Source of the DNA: Halosolutus halophilus
GTDB taxonomy: Archaea > Halobacteriota > Halobacteria > Halobacteriales > Natrialbaceae
Length of the DNA: 64,000 bases
Direction of reading: 5' to 3'
Assembly (NCBI RefSeq): GCF_022869805.1
Contig: NZ_CP094974.1
Coordinates: 2,852,001-2,916,000, forward strand
Shown: positions 34,666 through 43,299 of the stretch, piece after piece
How positions within the stretch are numbered: position 1 is the first letter of the stretch
Layout: each line of letters begins with the position of its first letter
Position numbers and translations under genes: made by a program
The notes under the pieces: model-generated
Databases searched by the model: none
Told to the model about the DNA's origin: nothing
What the model saw: the letters and a program-made list of their open reading frames with translations, nothing else

Positions 34666-35505
34666 TCAGTGCTCCTCGTCGAAAATAAAGAACCGCTCGT
34701 TGCAGGCGGGACAGACGAGTTTCTCCGTAGGCGTCTTCCCGATCGGCGTCACCTCGCCGCAGCAACTCGACTGATTGACGGTCAACTCGCCGTCACAGAG
34801 CGGACACGCCTCGAGGAGCGAACGCAACGGACGGCCGGCGGCGCGACGGATCGCGCCGGACTCGACGCGGGATTCGAGGGCGCGCGCGGCGGCGAGTTCG
34901 GGGATGGCGACCCCCCGTCGGAGCGTGACGGGTTCGACGTCGTCCCCCTCGAGCACCAGGACGGGTCGACCCCAGCCCCGCCTCGTCCGCGCCTCGATCG
35001 ACGGCGGCGTCTGTTCGTCGGCGACCGCAGCGAGCGTGGCGAGGTCGGCCTCGCGCAGCGTCCGCACCTCGCGGCGCCAGTCGTCCTGGAAGTCGGACGA
35101 GAGGTAGATCTCGTCGCCCTCGGCGACGACGGCACCCGCTTCGAGGAGTTCCCCGAGGACCGCTTCGCCGGTCGGTGCAGCAGCGTCCGTGGCCGCGTCC
35201 GACGTGTTGCTCGAATCCGACAGCGACCCCGTCCCGCCGGCTGGCTCACCGTAGTCGAACGATTCGATCGGGAGCGCCGCGACGAGACGAGGTGCGAACC
35301 GCGGCGTGTACGGGACGACGTAGCCACGGAGGGCGATCGCGCCGGCCCCGACGACCGCGATCGCCGCGGCGGCCGTCCGTCGGCCGAGGATCGCAACTGC
35401 GCCGACGAGAACGGACAGCAGGAGACTGTTGGTGACGGTACACGGCCAGCACCGGTTCTCACCGGTGTATTCGGGCCGCCGTACCCGTTCGAGTGGATCG
35501 GTCAT
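34666..35505 (-). CDS. Membrane protein with C-terminal zinc ribbon, unknown function
   Basis: The 279-residue protein begins with a Cys pair (RCWPC) and two hydrophobic segments (about 26-62). A soluble acidic domain follows, and a C-terminal double-Cys module CPLCDGE...CCGE...CPACNERFF. It is of a conserved haloarchaeal type without known role. It converges with the PfkB gene and is divergent from the TrmB region. Confidence 0.7.
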   Translation of the reverse strand: MTDPLERVRRPEYTGENRCWPCTVTNSLLLSVLVGAVAILGRRTAAAAIAVVGAGAIALRGYVVPYTPRFAPRLVAALPIESFDYGEPAGGTGSLSDSSNTSDAATDAAAPTGEAVLGELLEAGAVVAEGDEIYLSSDFQDDWRREVRTLREADLATLAAVADEQTPPSIEARTRRGWGRPVLVLEGDDVEPVTLRRGVAIPELAAARALESRVESGAIRRAAGRPLRSLLEACPLCDGELTVNQSSCCGEVTPIGKTPTEKLVCPACNERFFIFDEEH

Positions 35506-35560
35506 GCGGCGACCGTTTCCCCCGGATCGCCTTGAGTGTGGCGCCAGCGACAGTCTTTTT

Positions 35561-35573
35561 TACAACAGGTGTT
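35561..35573. promoter_or_regulatory. TACA-N5-TGTT operator overlapping the trmB-like promoter
   Basis: TACAACAGGTGTT is the reverse complement, with one end mismatch, of the site at 36951-36963; the shared core ACAACAGGTGT is identical. It directly abuts and overlaps the TATA-like ttatat at 35573-35578. This placement suggests negative autoregulation of the regulator gene. Confidence 0.65.
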
Positions 35574-35587
35574 ATATGCTGTCAAGA

Positions 35588-35701
35588 ATGAGCGAAACGG
35601 AAACGCACAGGCGACGGTCGTATCGCGCCCCCGCGAGCGGGCCCGATCGCCGGATCGGCGGCCGGTACGGTCGATGGACACCCTCGGTCGCGGGGCGGTG
35701 A
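35588..35701 (+). CDS. Possible 37-residue leader peptide before the trmB-like gene
   Basis: An ATG at 35588 opens an Arg-rich frame (MSETETHRRRSYRAPAS...) that ends at TGA 35699-35701, six bases before and in frame with ATG 35708. Its composition is basic and unlike haloarchaeal proteins, so it may simply be untranslated leader. Alternatively it is a short upstream ORF or a nonsense-truncated N-terminal extension of the regulator. Confidence 0.25.
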   Translation: MSETETHRRRSYRAPASGPDRRIGGRYGRWTPSVAGR

Positions 35702-35707
35702 GTCTCG

Positions 35708-36784
35708 ATGGACAGCGACGAACTCACCGAGACGCTGGAGGACGCCGGCCTCTCGCCGTACCAGGCCGACGCGTTCGTGACGCTGCTGGAGTTCGGGTCG
35801 GCGTCGGCGACCGACGTCGCACAGGCCAGTTCGGTGCCCGACCCGCGAATCTACGACGTGCTGCGTGACCTCGAGGACGAGGGGTACATCGAAACCTACG
35901 AACAGGACAGCCTGCACGCACGGGCGCACGACCCGGCGGACGTGCTCGCGGACCTGCGATCGCGCGCCACCCGCTTCGAAACCGCGGCCGACGAGATCGA
36001 GGATCGCTGGAGTCGGCCGGACATCGAGGATCACAGGGTCAGTATCGTCAAGCGGCTCGATACGGTCCTGACGCAGACGGACGAGTTGATCCGGTCGGCC
36101 ACGAACCAGGTCCAGATCGGCCTGACGCCCGCCCAGTTCGCCGACCTCTCGGACGCGCTCGCGGTGGCCACCGGGAACGGCGTCGACGTCAAGGTCTGCC
36201 TGTTCCCGGCGCTGGACGGGAACCCGGAACTCCCGTCGGTCGACGAACTGTCCCGGACGTGTACGGAAGCGCGGTACCGCGACATCCCCTCGCCGTTTCT
36301 CGCGCTGGTCGATCGATCGTGGACGTGTTTCTCGCCGCACGGCAACTCGACGAACGAGTACGGCGTTATCGTCAACGACCGAACCCACTCGTACGTCTTC
36401 CACTGGTACTTCCTGACCTGCCTCTGGGAGGTCCAGGAGACGATCTACTCGGCCCGCCGCGAGGAGCCGCCGCTCACCTACGTCGACCTCCGGCAGTGTC
36501 TTCAGGAGGTCATGCCGCTGCTCGAGGACGACCGGAAAATCGAGGCGACGATCCACGGCTTCGCGACGGACACGGGCCGCGAGGTAACCCGACACGGAAC
36601 GATCGTCGACGCCACGTACGCCGGCATCTCCGCGAGCGACGATCGGGCGACGCCCCTCTCGCAGCTGGCCGGTCAGGCTTCACTGACGGTCGTCGACGAC
36701 GACGAGAGCTTCACCGTCGGCGGCTGGGGCGCGATGATCGAGGACTACGAGGCGGTGCGGATCACGATCGAGTCGATCGAGTGA
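35708..36784 (+). CDS. TrmB-family sugar-responsive transcription regulator
   Basis: The 358-residue protein has an N-terminal TrmB winged helix (about 1-70: LEDAGLSPYQADAFVTLLEFG, VPDPRIYDVLRDLEDEGYIETYE) and a coiled-coil-like linker. A C-terminal TrmB effector domain follows: PLD-like QIGLTPAQFADLSDAL and a terminal beta-rich part, DDDESFTVGGWGAM. Such regulators bind sugars and control transport and central carbon genes. A weak Shine-Dalgarno (GGTGAG) lies just before ATG 35708. The next operon encodes a sugar importer with the same operator, so this is its likely regulator. Confidence 0.9.
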   Translation: MDSDELTETLEDAGLSPYQADAFVTLLEFGSASATDVAQASSVPDPRIYDVLRDLEDEGYIETYEQDSLHARAHDPADVLADLRSRATRFETAADEIEDRWSRPDIEDHRVSIVKRLDTVLTQTDELIRSATNQVQIGLTPAQFADLSDALAVATGNGVDVKVCLFPALDGNPELPSVDELSRTCTEARYRDIPSPFLALVDRSWTCFSPHGNSTNEYGVIVNDRTHSYVFHWYFLTCLWEVQETIYSARREEPPLTYVDLRQCLQEVMPLLEDDRKIEATIHGFATDTGREVTRHGTIVDATYAGISASDDRATPLSQLAGQASLTVVDDDESFTVGGWGAMIEDYEAVRITIESIE

Positions 36785-36950
36785 CCGCTCGGCGACGACG
36801 CGTCGTGTCGCTGTTTTCGGCCGCGTGACCCAGTTCTAGAGGCGTCTTCGCGTCCGTGCGCAGACGGTGGGCCCTGCGAGAACGGTGCGCCGCCGATCCG
36901 TTCAGCGATCCCGACCGTCGTCGTCCGCTGACAGAATAGATCTGGTTAAC

Positions 36951-36963
36951 TACACCTGTTGTA
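36951..36963. promoter_or_regulatory. TACA-N5-TGTA operator before the sugar importer operon
   Basis: TACACCTGTTGTA is a near-perfect inverted repeat centred 25 bases upstream of the TATA box at 36978. Its 12-base core is identical (reverse strand) to the site before the trmB-like gene. In Halobacterium TrmB, sites upstream of the TATA/BRE activate, while overlapping sites repress; by analogy this site would activate the importer. Confidence 0.7.
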
Positions 36964-36975
36964 GTTGATCCATTA

Positions 36976-36987
36976 GGTATAAATACG
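36976..36987 (+). promoter_or_regulatory. TATA box of the sugar importer operon
   Basis: TATAAATA at 36978-36985 is a consensus archaeal TATA box, 25-32 bases before ATG 37010, giving a leaderless transcript. Confidence 0.75.
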
Positions 36988-37009
36988 AATAACCCTCATA
37001 CTCTTTTCT

Positions 37010-38479
37010 ATGAGTGAGAGATACTCACAGGGGAACGAGAACGAAGGCTCGAGCGTCTCGCGACGAACGTTCGTCAAGGCAGCGGGGGCCGGTGGAGCAG
37101 CCGTCGGACTTGCAGGCTGTATCTACGGGAACGAATCGTCCGACGATTCCGTGGTCTGGGGATTCGACCCGAACGCGGCGAACGAAATCGGCGACGAGAT
37201 CGTCGAACTAGTTCAGAACAGCGGCGCAGACGGGGTCGACGTTCGGCTGCAGCCCGGTGACGAAGATACGGGGGCCCGGCGAGAGACGTACACGAACCTG
37301 CTCGAGGCGGGCGAAAGCCAGCCGGATCTGTTCCTGATGGACAACGGGTGGGTGAACATCTTCATCCAGCGCGGTCACATCGCGAACCTGAGCGAAGAAC
37401 TCGACGACGACGAACTCTCGACGGTCGAGGACGAATACTTCGAGGCGTTCACCGCGACGACCCGCGATCCGGACAACGACGATCTGTACGGCGTCCCGAT
37501 GTTTCCGGACTACCCGACGATGCAGTACCGCAAGGACTACGCGCGGGAAGCCGGTTACGGCGAGAGCGACTTCGAGACGTGGGCCACCGAGCCGATGACC
37601 TGGCAGGAGTGGGCCGAGATCACTCAAGAGATCGTCGACGCTTCCGACGCGGAATACGGACTCGCAACCCAGTGGGACCAGTACGAGGGGACGTCCTGTT
37701 GTACGTGGAACGAGGTCATGTCCTCGTTCGGCGGCGCCTACTTCGGCGGGCGCGACAACCTGTTCGGACCCGTCGGCGATCGCCCGGTGACGGTCGACGA
37801 ACCGGAGTTCATCGAAGGGCTCCAGATGATGCGCACGTTCGTCGCCGACGAAGCGGACGAACACACGCTCGAGGACGAGTACCCGCTCGGCGTCGCCACC
37901 CCGGACATCACCTCCTGGGCGGAAGAAGACGCGCGCGAGGCCATTCTCAACGGGCAGGCAGCCATGCAGCGCAACTGGCCCTACGCCATCAACCTGAACA
38001 CCTCCGACGCGGACGATCCGATCCCGGTCGAGGACTACGGCGCGATGCCGATTCCGTACGCCGTGACCGAAGACGAGGCCAACCAGCCGGGTACCGGCGG
38101 GACGACGTCTGCTCTCGGCGGCTGGCACCTGGTGCTTAATCCCAACTCCGAACGCAAGGAAGAAGCGCTCGAGGTCATCCGTGCGACGATGACTGACGAT
38201 TTCAACCTCGGAATGTGGGACCTCTGGGGCTGGATCCCGCCGAAGCCCGCCCTCTTCGATACTGACGAAGTCAAGCAGGCCGAACCGATGGGCAATTACA
38301 TGGAAACGCTCCGTGTCGCCGGGGAGAACGCGATGGCACGTCCCGTGACGTCGGTCTGGCCGGACGAGTCCAGCCGCATCGCGGAAGAAGTCAACCTCGC
38401 AGTCGCAGGAGAAAAGAGTCCAGACGACGCTGCCGCCGATCTCCAGGAAGGGCTTGAAAATATCGAAGCACAAGGATGA
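37010..38479 (+). CDS. Sugar ABC transporter substrate-binding lipoprotein
   Basis: The 489-residue protein has a Tat signal (SRRTFVKAAGAGGAAVG) with a lipobox LAGC near residue 37, so it is an exported, lipid-anchored binding protein. The mature part is a family 1 solute-binding protein: DLFLMDNGWVNIFIQRGHIANL, YGVPMFPDYPTMQYRKDYA and a late AAMQRNWPYAINL. These match oligosaccharide/sugar-binding proteins of the MalE type. The ligand is not defined. It is the first gene of a five-gene operon and overlaps the permease gene by 4 bases. Confidence 0.92.
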   Translation: MSERYSQGNENEGSSVSRRTFVKAAGAGGAAVGLAGCIYGNESSDDSVVWGFDPNAANEIGDEIVELVQNSGADGVDVRLQPGDEDTGARRETYTNLLEAGESQPDLFLMDNGWVNIFIQRGHIANLSEELDDDELSTVEDEYFEAFTATTRDPDNDDLYGVPMFPDYPTMQYRKDYAREAGYGESDFETWATEPMTWQEWAEITQEIVDASDAEYGLATQWDQYEGTSCCTWNEVMSSFGGAYFGGRDNLFGPVGDRPVTVDEPEFIEGLQMMRTFVADEADEHTLEDEYPLGVATPDITSWAEEDAREAILNGQAAMQRNWPYAINLNTSDADDPIPVEDYGAMPIPYAVTEDEANQPGTGGTTSALGGWHLVLNPNSERKEEALEVIRATMTDDFNLGMWDLWGWIPPKPALFDTDEVKQAEPMGNYMETLRVAGENAMARPVTSVWPDESSRIAEEVNLAVAGEKSPDDAAADLQEGLENIEAQG

Positions 38480-39489
38480 GTACCGAAGATAGGACGACCG
38501 GTCCCACACGACAATCGAACCGATCGGGGCCGGTCGTCGCGATCACGCGCTGGATGGAGAACCTCGGCGAGACAGGGTTCGCCTACCTGCTGTTGTCGCC
38601 GGTGATGCTCCTGCTGGGAGCGGTCGCGCTGTATCCGCTTTTGCGGACGTTCGAGCTGTCGATGTACCAGAACGTCCTCACTAACCCGGAGTTCGTCGGG
38701 TTCGAGAACTACGTGCAAATGTTCACTGGCGCGGCCGATCCGCGGTTCCCCGGATCGACCACGTTCCTCCCGGGTGTCAGCACCAGCGGTAGCTTCCCGT
38801 TCGTCCACTTCGACGGGTTGCTCCGGAGCGCGCTCGCAGTGACGCTCATCTTCACCGTCGTGAGCGTCTTCTTCGAGACGCTCATCGGCTTCGGGCAGGC
38901 GCTGGTGTTGGACCAGGACTTCCGTGGCCGCCGGTGGGTCCGCGCCGCGATCATCATCCCGTGGGCGATTCCGATCGTCATCCAGGGTATGATCTTCTAT
39001 CTGATGTTCCACCCGACCGCCGGGTTCCTCGTGGAACCGCTGGCGGACTGGGGACTCGTCGCGCCGACCAATACCCTCAACGATCCGATAAGTTCGCTGT
39101 TGATCATCACGGTCGCGGACATCTGGAAGACGTCGGCGTTCATGGCGTTGCTCATCCTCGCCGGCCTCCAGAGCATCGATCGGAGCCTCTACGACGTGGC
39201 GAAAGTCGCCGGCGCGACCAAGTGGCAGGAATTCAAGCTGATCACGTTCCCGCTGGTCCTGCCGGCGCTCGGCGTCGCAATCCTGTTCCGGACGATCGAC
39301 GCGATGCGGATCTACGGGCTCATCGACTCGGTGTCGGGTTGTACGACCGTTCCGTCGCTGTCGTGTATGGTCGTCGCGACGTTCAACACGAACCGCGGCC
39401 TCGCGTCCGCGATCGCGTTCGTCACGGCCGGAATCATCGGTATCGCCGTGCTGGGCGTCATCTACCAGCAGTACAAGGAGGGACTCTGA
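38476..39489 (+). CDS. Sugar ABC transporter permease (MalF/UgpA type)
   Basis: The 337-residue protein has six predicted helices and the EAA coupling loop VAKVAGATKWQEFKLITFPLVLPAL in its last third (given here in part: AKVAGATKWQEFKLITFP). An insert of about 30 residues (GAADPRFPGSTTF) after helix 1 is on the outside. It pairs with the next permease. Confidence 0.92.
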   Translation: MSTEDRTTGPTRQSNRSGPVVAITRWMENLGETGFAYLLLSPVMLLLGAVALYPLLRTFELSMYQNVLTNPEFVGFENYVQMFTGAADPRFPGSTTFLPGVSTSGSFPFVHFDGLLRSALAVTLIFTVVSVFFETLIGFGQALVLDQDFRGRRWVRAAIIIPWAIPIVIQGMIFYLMFHPTAGFLVEPLADWGLVAPTNTLNDPISSLLIITVADIWKTSAFMALLILAGLQSIDRSLYDVAKVAGATKWQEFKLITFPLVLPALGVAILFRTIDAMRIYGLIDSVSGCTTVPSLSCMVVATFNTNRGLASAIAFVTAGIIGIAVLGVIYQQYKEGL

Positions 39490-39490
39490 G

Positions 39491-40498
39491 ATGGCGACTG
39501 CTTCCGAACCACCGGCGCAGTCGACCGACGACGACCTGGGGCCACTCGACCGGTGGACTCGCGGCGTCGTCAACGATCCCGAGAAACGCAGCCGGCTGTA
39601 CAGGGCACTGTTCTACGTCGTGATGGCGTTTTTCCTCGTGACGACGTTGTTCCCGTTCTACTGGCTGCTGGTGCTGGCGCTGACCCCGAGCGGCCTGATT
39701 CGACGCGGTAACTGGGACGTGGCCGTACCCCTCCTCGGCGAGGTACCGTTCCCGAGGCCACAGGGGTTCAACGTCGTGGCCTTCGTGGAGGTGTTCCAGC
39801 AGGTTCCGTTCCACCTCTACGTGTTCAACAGCTTCGTGCTCGCGACGGCGACGACGATCATCGTCCTGGTCCTCGCGAGCCTTGCTGGGTACGTCTTCGG
39901 ACGGCTCGAGTTCCCCGGCCGCGGGGCCATGATGCTCGCCATCCTGGCGATCTCGTACTTCCCGCCGGCGGCGTTCCTGATCCCGCTGTTCGAAGCGTTC
40001 CTCGGGAACCCGCTCGTCGTCCCATTCCTCGGGGTCGAACTGTTCGCGCCGCCGCGGCTGGTCAACACGCCGGGGTCGATGATCATGCCCTTCAGCGCGC
40101 TGTTCCTGCCGCTGTCGATTTTCATCCTCACCACGTTCTACTCGCAGATTCCGGACGGGCTCGAGGATGCGGCACGCGTCGAGGGAACGACCAGACTGGG
40201 CGCGCTGTTCCGGGTGATCATGCCGCTGTCGGCACCCGGCGTCGCGACCGCCGCCGTGTTGACGTTCATCGCCGTGTACAACGAGTACTTCTTCAGCTCG
40301 ATCATGGCGCTGCAGAACGAGCCCTCCCAGTGGTCGCCGCTGGTGGGCGGTATCCTCAGCTACCAGACCCAGTACACAACGGATTTCAATCTGATGGCAG
40401 CAGCGAGTATCGTCGGCGTGTTGCCGATGTTGATCCTCGTCGTGGTCGCACAGGAAAAGATCGTCAGCGGACTGACTGAAGGAGCACTCAAGGAGTAA
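39491..40498 (+). CDS. Sugar ABC transporter permease (MalG/UgpE type)
   Basis: The 335-residue protein is the second permease, with six helices and the EAA loop LEDAARVEGTTRLGALFRVI. It begins one base after the upstream stop. With its neighbour it forms the membrane channel of the importer. Confidence 0.92.
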   Translation: MATASEPPAQSTDDDLGPLDRWTRGVVNDPEKRSRLYRALFYVVMAFFLVTTLFPFYWLLVLALTPSGLIRRGNWDVAVPLLGEVPFPRPQGFNVVAFVEVFQQVPFHLYVFNSFVLATATTIIVLVLASLAGYVFGRLEFPGRGAMMLAILAISYFPPAAFLIPLFEAFLGNPLVVPFLGVELFAPPRLVNTPGSMIMPFSALFLPLSIFILTTFYSQIPDGLEDAARVEGTTRLGALFRVIMPLSAPGVATAAVLTFIAVYNEYFFSSIMALQNEPSQWSPLVGGILSYQTQYTTDFNLMAAASIVGVLPMLILVVVAQEKIVSGLTEGALKE

Positions 40499-40500
40499 CT

Positions 40501-41712
40501 ATGGCACGCGTAACACTCGATAACGTCACGAAACGCTACGAAGACGTCGTCGCCGTCGACGAGATGAATCTCGACATCGAAGACGGCGAGTTCGTCTGTC
40601 TCGTCGGTCCCTCGGGCTGTGGCAAGTCGACGACGATGGAGACCATCGCCGGTCTCACGAAACCGACGGAGGGGACGATCCACATCGGAGACAGGGACGT
40701 CACGACCCTCCCGCCGAAAGACCGCGGGGTCTCGATGGTCTTCCAGAACATCGCGCTGTTCCCGCACATGGACGTCTACGAGAACATCTCGTTCGGCCTC
40801 CGGCTACGGAAGTACGACAAGGACGAGATCGATCGCCGGGTCGAACAGGCGTCCGACATCGTCCAGCTCGAGGGGATGCTCGATCGGGAACCGAACGAAC
40901 TCTCGGGCGGCCAGCAACAGCGGGTCGCGATCGCTCGCGCGATCGTCCGCGAACCCGACGTCTTCCTGATGGACGAACCGCTGGCGAACCTCGACGCGAA
41001 GCTGCGCGTCCACATGCGAACCGAACTCCAGCGGCTCCACAAGCAACTGGACACGACCATCATCTACGTCACGCACGACCAGGCCGAGGCGATGACCATG
41101 TCCGATCGGATCGCGGTCATCAACGCCGGCGAACTGCAGCAGATCGATCCGCCGCTGACCTGTTACAACGAGCCGGCGAACCTGTTCGTGGCCGGCTTCA
41201 TCGGCTCGCCGTCGATGAACTTCGTCGAGGGCGAACTGGCCGGCAGCGGGCTCGAGACCGATCACTTCGACCTCGAGTTCGATCCCGGCGACCTGGAGTC
41301 CGTCGACGACGGAATCACGATGGGAATCCGGCCCGAGGACATCTACCTCGAGCGGAACGCCGACGCCGTCGAGAGCAGTTCGGAGATAATCGAGGCGCGA
41401 ACCGACGTCCTCGAGCCGATGGGTGACGAAATCTTCGTCTACCTCTCGCTCGACGGCGCGAGCAGCGAGATGATGACCAGCAACGAGGCCTCCGCCGCGT
41501 CGAACCAGTTGCTGATGAGCGTCGATCCGGACACCGACATCGCGGAAGACGAACCCGTGTCGGTCGTCCTCGATCGATCGAAGATTCACCTGTTCGAGAC
41601 GGCCCCGGGAGAGGCGATCACGCACGGCATCGCGGACCTGTCGGCCCGGCAGCTTGCGGGTGGCAACGCGGAGGCCGCGGCGGAAGCCGAATCCGGTGGC
41701 CAGCATGAGTAG
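40501..41712 (+). CDS. Sugar ABC transporter ATPase (MsmX/UgpC/MalK type)
   Basis: The 403-residue protein has Walker A GPSGCGKST (about 38-46), signature LSGGQQQR, Walker B VFLMDEPLANLDAK and the H-loop YVTHDQAEAM. A C-terminal TOBE/regulatory domain (about 240-370: GIRPEDIYL) is typical of CUT1 ATPases. A tail rich in Ala/Glu is added. Its end overlaps the start of a tiny membrane protein gene by 8 bases. Confidence 0.94.
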   Translation: MARVTLDNVTKRYEDVVAVDEMNLDIEDGEFVCLVGPSGCGKSTTMETIAGLTKPTEGTIHIGDRDVTTLPPKDRGVSMVFQNIALFPHMDVYENISFGLRLRKYDKDEIDRRVEQASDIVQLEGMLDREPNELSGGQQQRVAIARAIVREPDVFLMDEPLANLDAKLRVHMRTELQRLHKQLDTTIIYVTHDQAEAMTMSDRIAVINAGELQQIDPPLTCYNEPANLFVAGFIGSPSMNFVEGELAGSGLETDHFDLEFDPGDLESVDDGITMGIRPEDIYLERNADAVESSSEIIEARTDVLEPMGDEIFVYLSLDGASSEMMTSNEASAASNQLLMSVDPDTDIAEDEPVSVVLDRSKIHLFETAPGEAITHGIADLSARQLAGGNAEAAAEAESGGQHE

Positions 41713-41908
41713 CCTCGTGCCGATCGTCTACTACGGCGGGCTGACGGTCCTGTTTTTCTTCTGGATCTACGGGATCGTCTCGTTCGCCCTCGACGTGAAG
41801 AACAAGATCCTCCCGGGAATCAGACAGTATCGGCGCAACAGACACCGACGCAACCGACAGCAGGAACACGACAATGAGCGACAGGAGAACGAAGAGCAGT
41901 TGTACTGA
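41705..41908 (+). CDS. Small membrane protein overlapping the ABC ATPase gene
   Basis: The 67-residue protein has one transmembrane helix (about 4-28: YYGGLTVLFFFWIYGIVSFAL), then a basic stretch (RQYRRNRHRRNRQQ) and an acidic end. Basic residues after the helix predict an inside C terminus. It overlaps the ATPase gene in another frame, so it is translationally coupled to the importer, but is not a known ABC subunit. It might stabilise or regulate the transporter. Confidence 0.7.
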   Translation: MSSLVPIVYYGGLTVLFFFWIYGIVSFALDVKNKILPGIRQYRRNRHRRNRQQEHDNERQENEEQLY

Positions 41909-41998
41909 GCGCAGCGGCGGTCCCCGCGCGCAGCGAACGACGATCGGAGACGTCGATCGAGCGGAGTCGGCCGAACGTAACGAGTCAGTGGAGGATCG

Positions 41999-43081
41999 AT
42001 GACGTCGGGAGCGCCATCCGTCCGGACCGGCATCGTCGGGCTCGGAAACATCGGCCAGCACCACGCCGATCGACTCGCGGAACTCGGCGTCCCCCTCGTG
42101 GGCGGGATGGACGTCTCGGCCGAGGCGCGCGACCGATTCGCCGATCGCTACGGCGTCGAGACCTACGCGGATCACCACCGCCTCTTCGACGACATCGACG
42201 CCGTCGTGATCACGACCCCCAACAAGTTCCACGAGGAGTACGCCGTCGAGGCCTTCGATCGCGACCTGCACGTCCTCCTCGAGAAGCCGCTCGCCCACTC
42301 GATCGAGAGCGCCGAACGGATCGCCGACGCGGCCGCGGACGCCGACAGTACGTGCATGGTCGGGTTCAACAACCGGTTCCGGAACACGGTCCGACTGCTC
42401 CGGGAGCGGATCGATCGCGGCGACCTCGGCGAGGTGACCCACGTCGAGGCGAATTACGTCCGTCGGCGCGGCGTACCCGGTCGCGGATCGTGGTTCACCC
42501 GACGCGAAATCTCCGGTGGCGGCGCGCTCATCGACCTCGGCGTCCACGCGATCGACCTCGCGCTGTACCTGCTCGGCGACCCCGACGTCCAAGAGGCCTC
42601 CGGCGTCACCCGATCCGAGTTCGGCTCACGCGAGGACTACGCGTACCTCGAGATGTGGGGCGACGACAGCGGCCCGGGTGCGTTCGACGTCGACGACTCA
42701 GCGAGCGCGTTCGTTCGCTGTGCGGGCAACCGGACGATCTCGCTCGAGGTCGCGTGGGCGACGAACCGGCCGCCGACCCACGAGTTCGTCATCCGCGGGA
42801 CGGAGGCCGCCGCCCGGTTCGACCTCATGGAGAACGAACTCACGCTCCACTCGGCGAGTTCCGACGGGACGGACCACTTCGTGGACGCGACCATCGAACC
42901 TCGCGAGAACGACCCGCACGCGGCCGAACAGCGAGCGTTCTTCGAAGCGATCGACGCCGGGCGCGAGGACGGCAGCGGCGTCGAGGAGGCGCTGACCGTC
43001 CAGCGGATCGTCGACGCGATCTACCGATCGAGCGCCGAGGGACACACGGTATCGCTGGAGAAGCGACTCCAGGAGGTCTGA
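41999..43081 (+). CDS. Gfo/Idh/MocA-family oxidoreductase (first)
   Basis: The 360-residue protein has the Rossmann motif GIVGLGNIGQHHADRLAEL, the EKPLAHS motif for NAD(P) and catalysis (about 98-104), and a C-terminal beta-sheet dimer domain (GGALIDLGVHAIDLALYLLG). Members oxidise sugars or polyols such as myo-inositol, glucose or 1,5-anhydro sugars. Position after the importer suggests it acts on the imported substrate. An 18-90 base spacer separates it from the small membrane gene. Confidence 0.9.
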   Translation: MTSGAPSVRTGIVGLGNIGQHHADRLAELGVPLVGGMDVSAEARDRFADRYGVETYADHHRLFDDIDAVVITTPNKFHEEYAVEAFDRDLHVLLEKPLAHSIESAERIADAAADADSTCMVGFNNRFRNTVRLLRERIDRGDLGEVTHVEANYVRRRGVPGRGSWFTRREISGGGALIDLGVHAIDLALYLLGDPDVQEASGVTRSEFGSREDYAYLEMWGDDSGPGAFDVDDSASAFVRCAGNRTISLEVAWATNRPPTHEFVIRGTEAAARFDLMENELTLHSASSDGTDHFVDATIEPRENDPHAAEQRAFFEAIDAGREDGSGVEEALTVQRIVDAIYRSSAEGHTVSLEKRLQEV

Positions 43082-43131
43082 CTCGGACTCCGGACGGGCC
43101 GATCCGGAGACTCCAGGAGGTCTGACCCGGA
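43065..43131. repeat. Duplicated 23-base segment at the end of the oxidoreductase gene
   Basis: GACTCCAGGAGGTCTGAC plus TCGGA (43065-43087), covering the last codons and stop, recurs as the same 18 bases plus CCGGA at 43109-43131 with 21 bases between. The downstream copy is noncoding. Confidence 0.8.
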
Positions 43132-43299
43132 GACGGAGGCCCCGATCGGCTTCGGCGCGACCGTCGGGACGGAACGACGCGACCACCGACTCGGCCCGGA
43201 CTGAAAGCCCGAAAATCGATCCTAGAGCTGCGCTACCCGTCAAATTGTACGATTTTCCAGCACTGGATTTATGGTCGGTGATGCCGTCGGATTCACCGT

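Noticed and set aside
37010-41712. A maltose or trehalose-specific importer call
   Set aside because: The binding protein belongs to the broad family 1 solute-binding group and no ligand-specific motif can be read. The downstream enzymes do not point to maltose.
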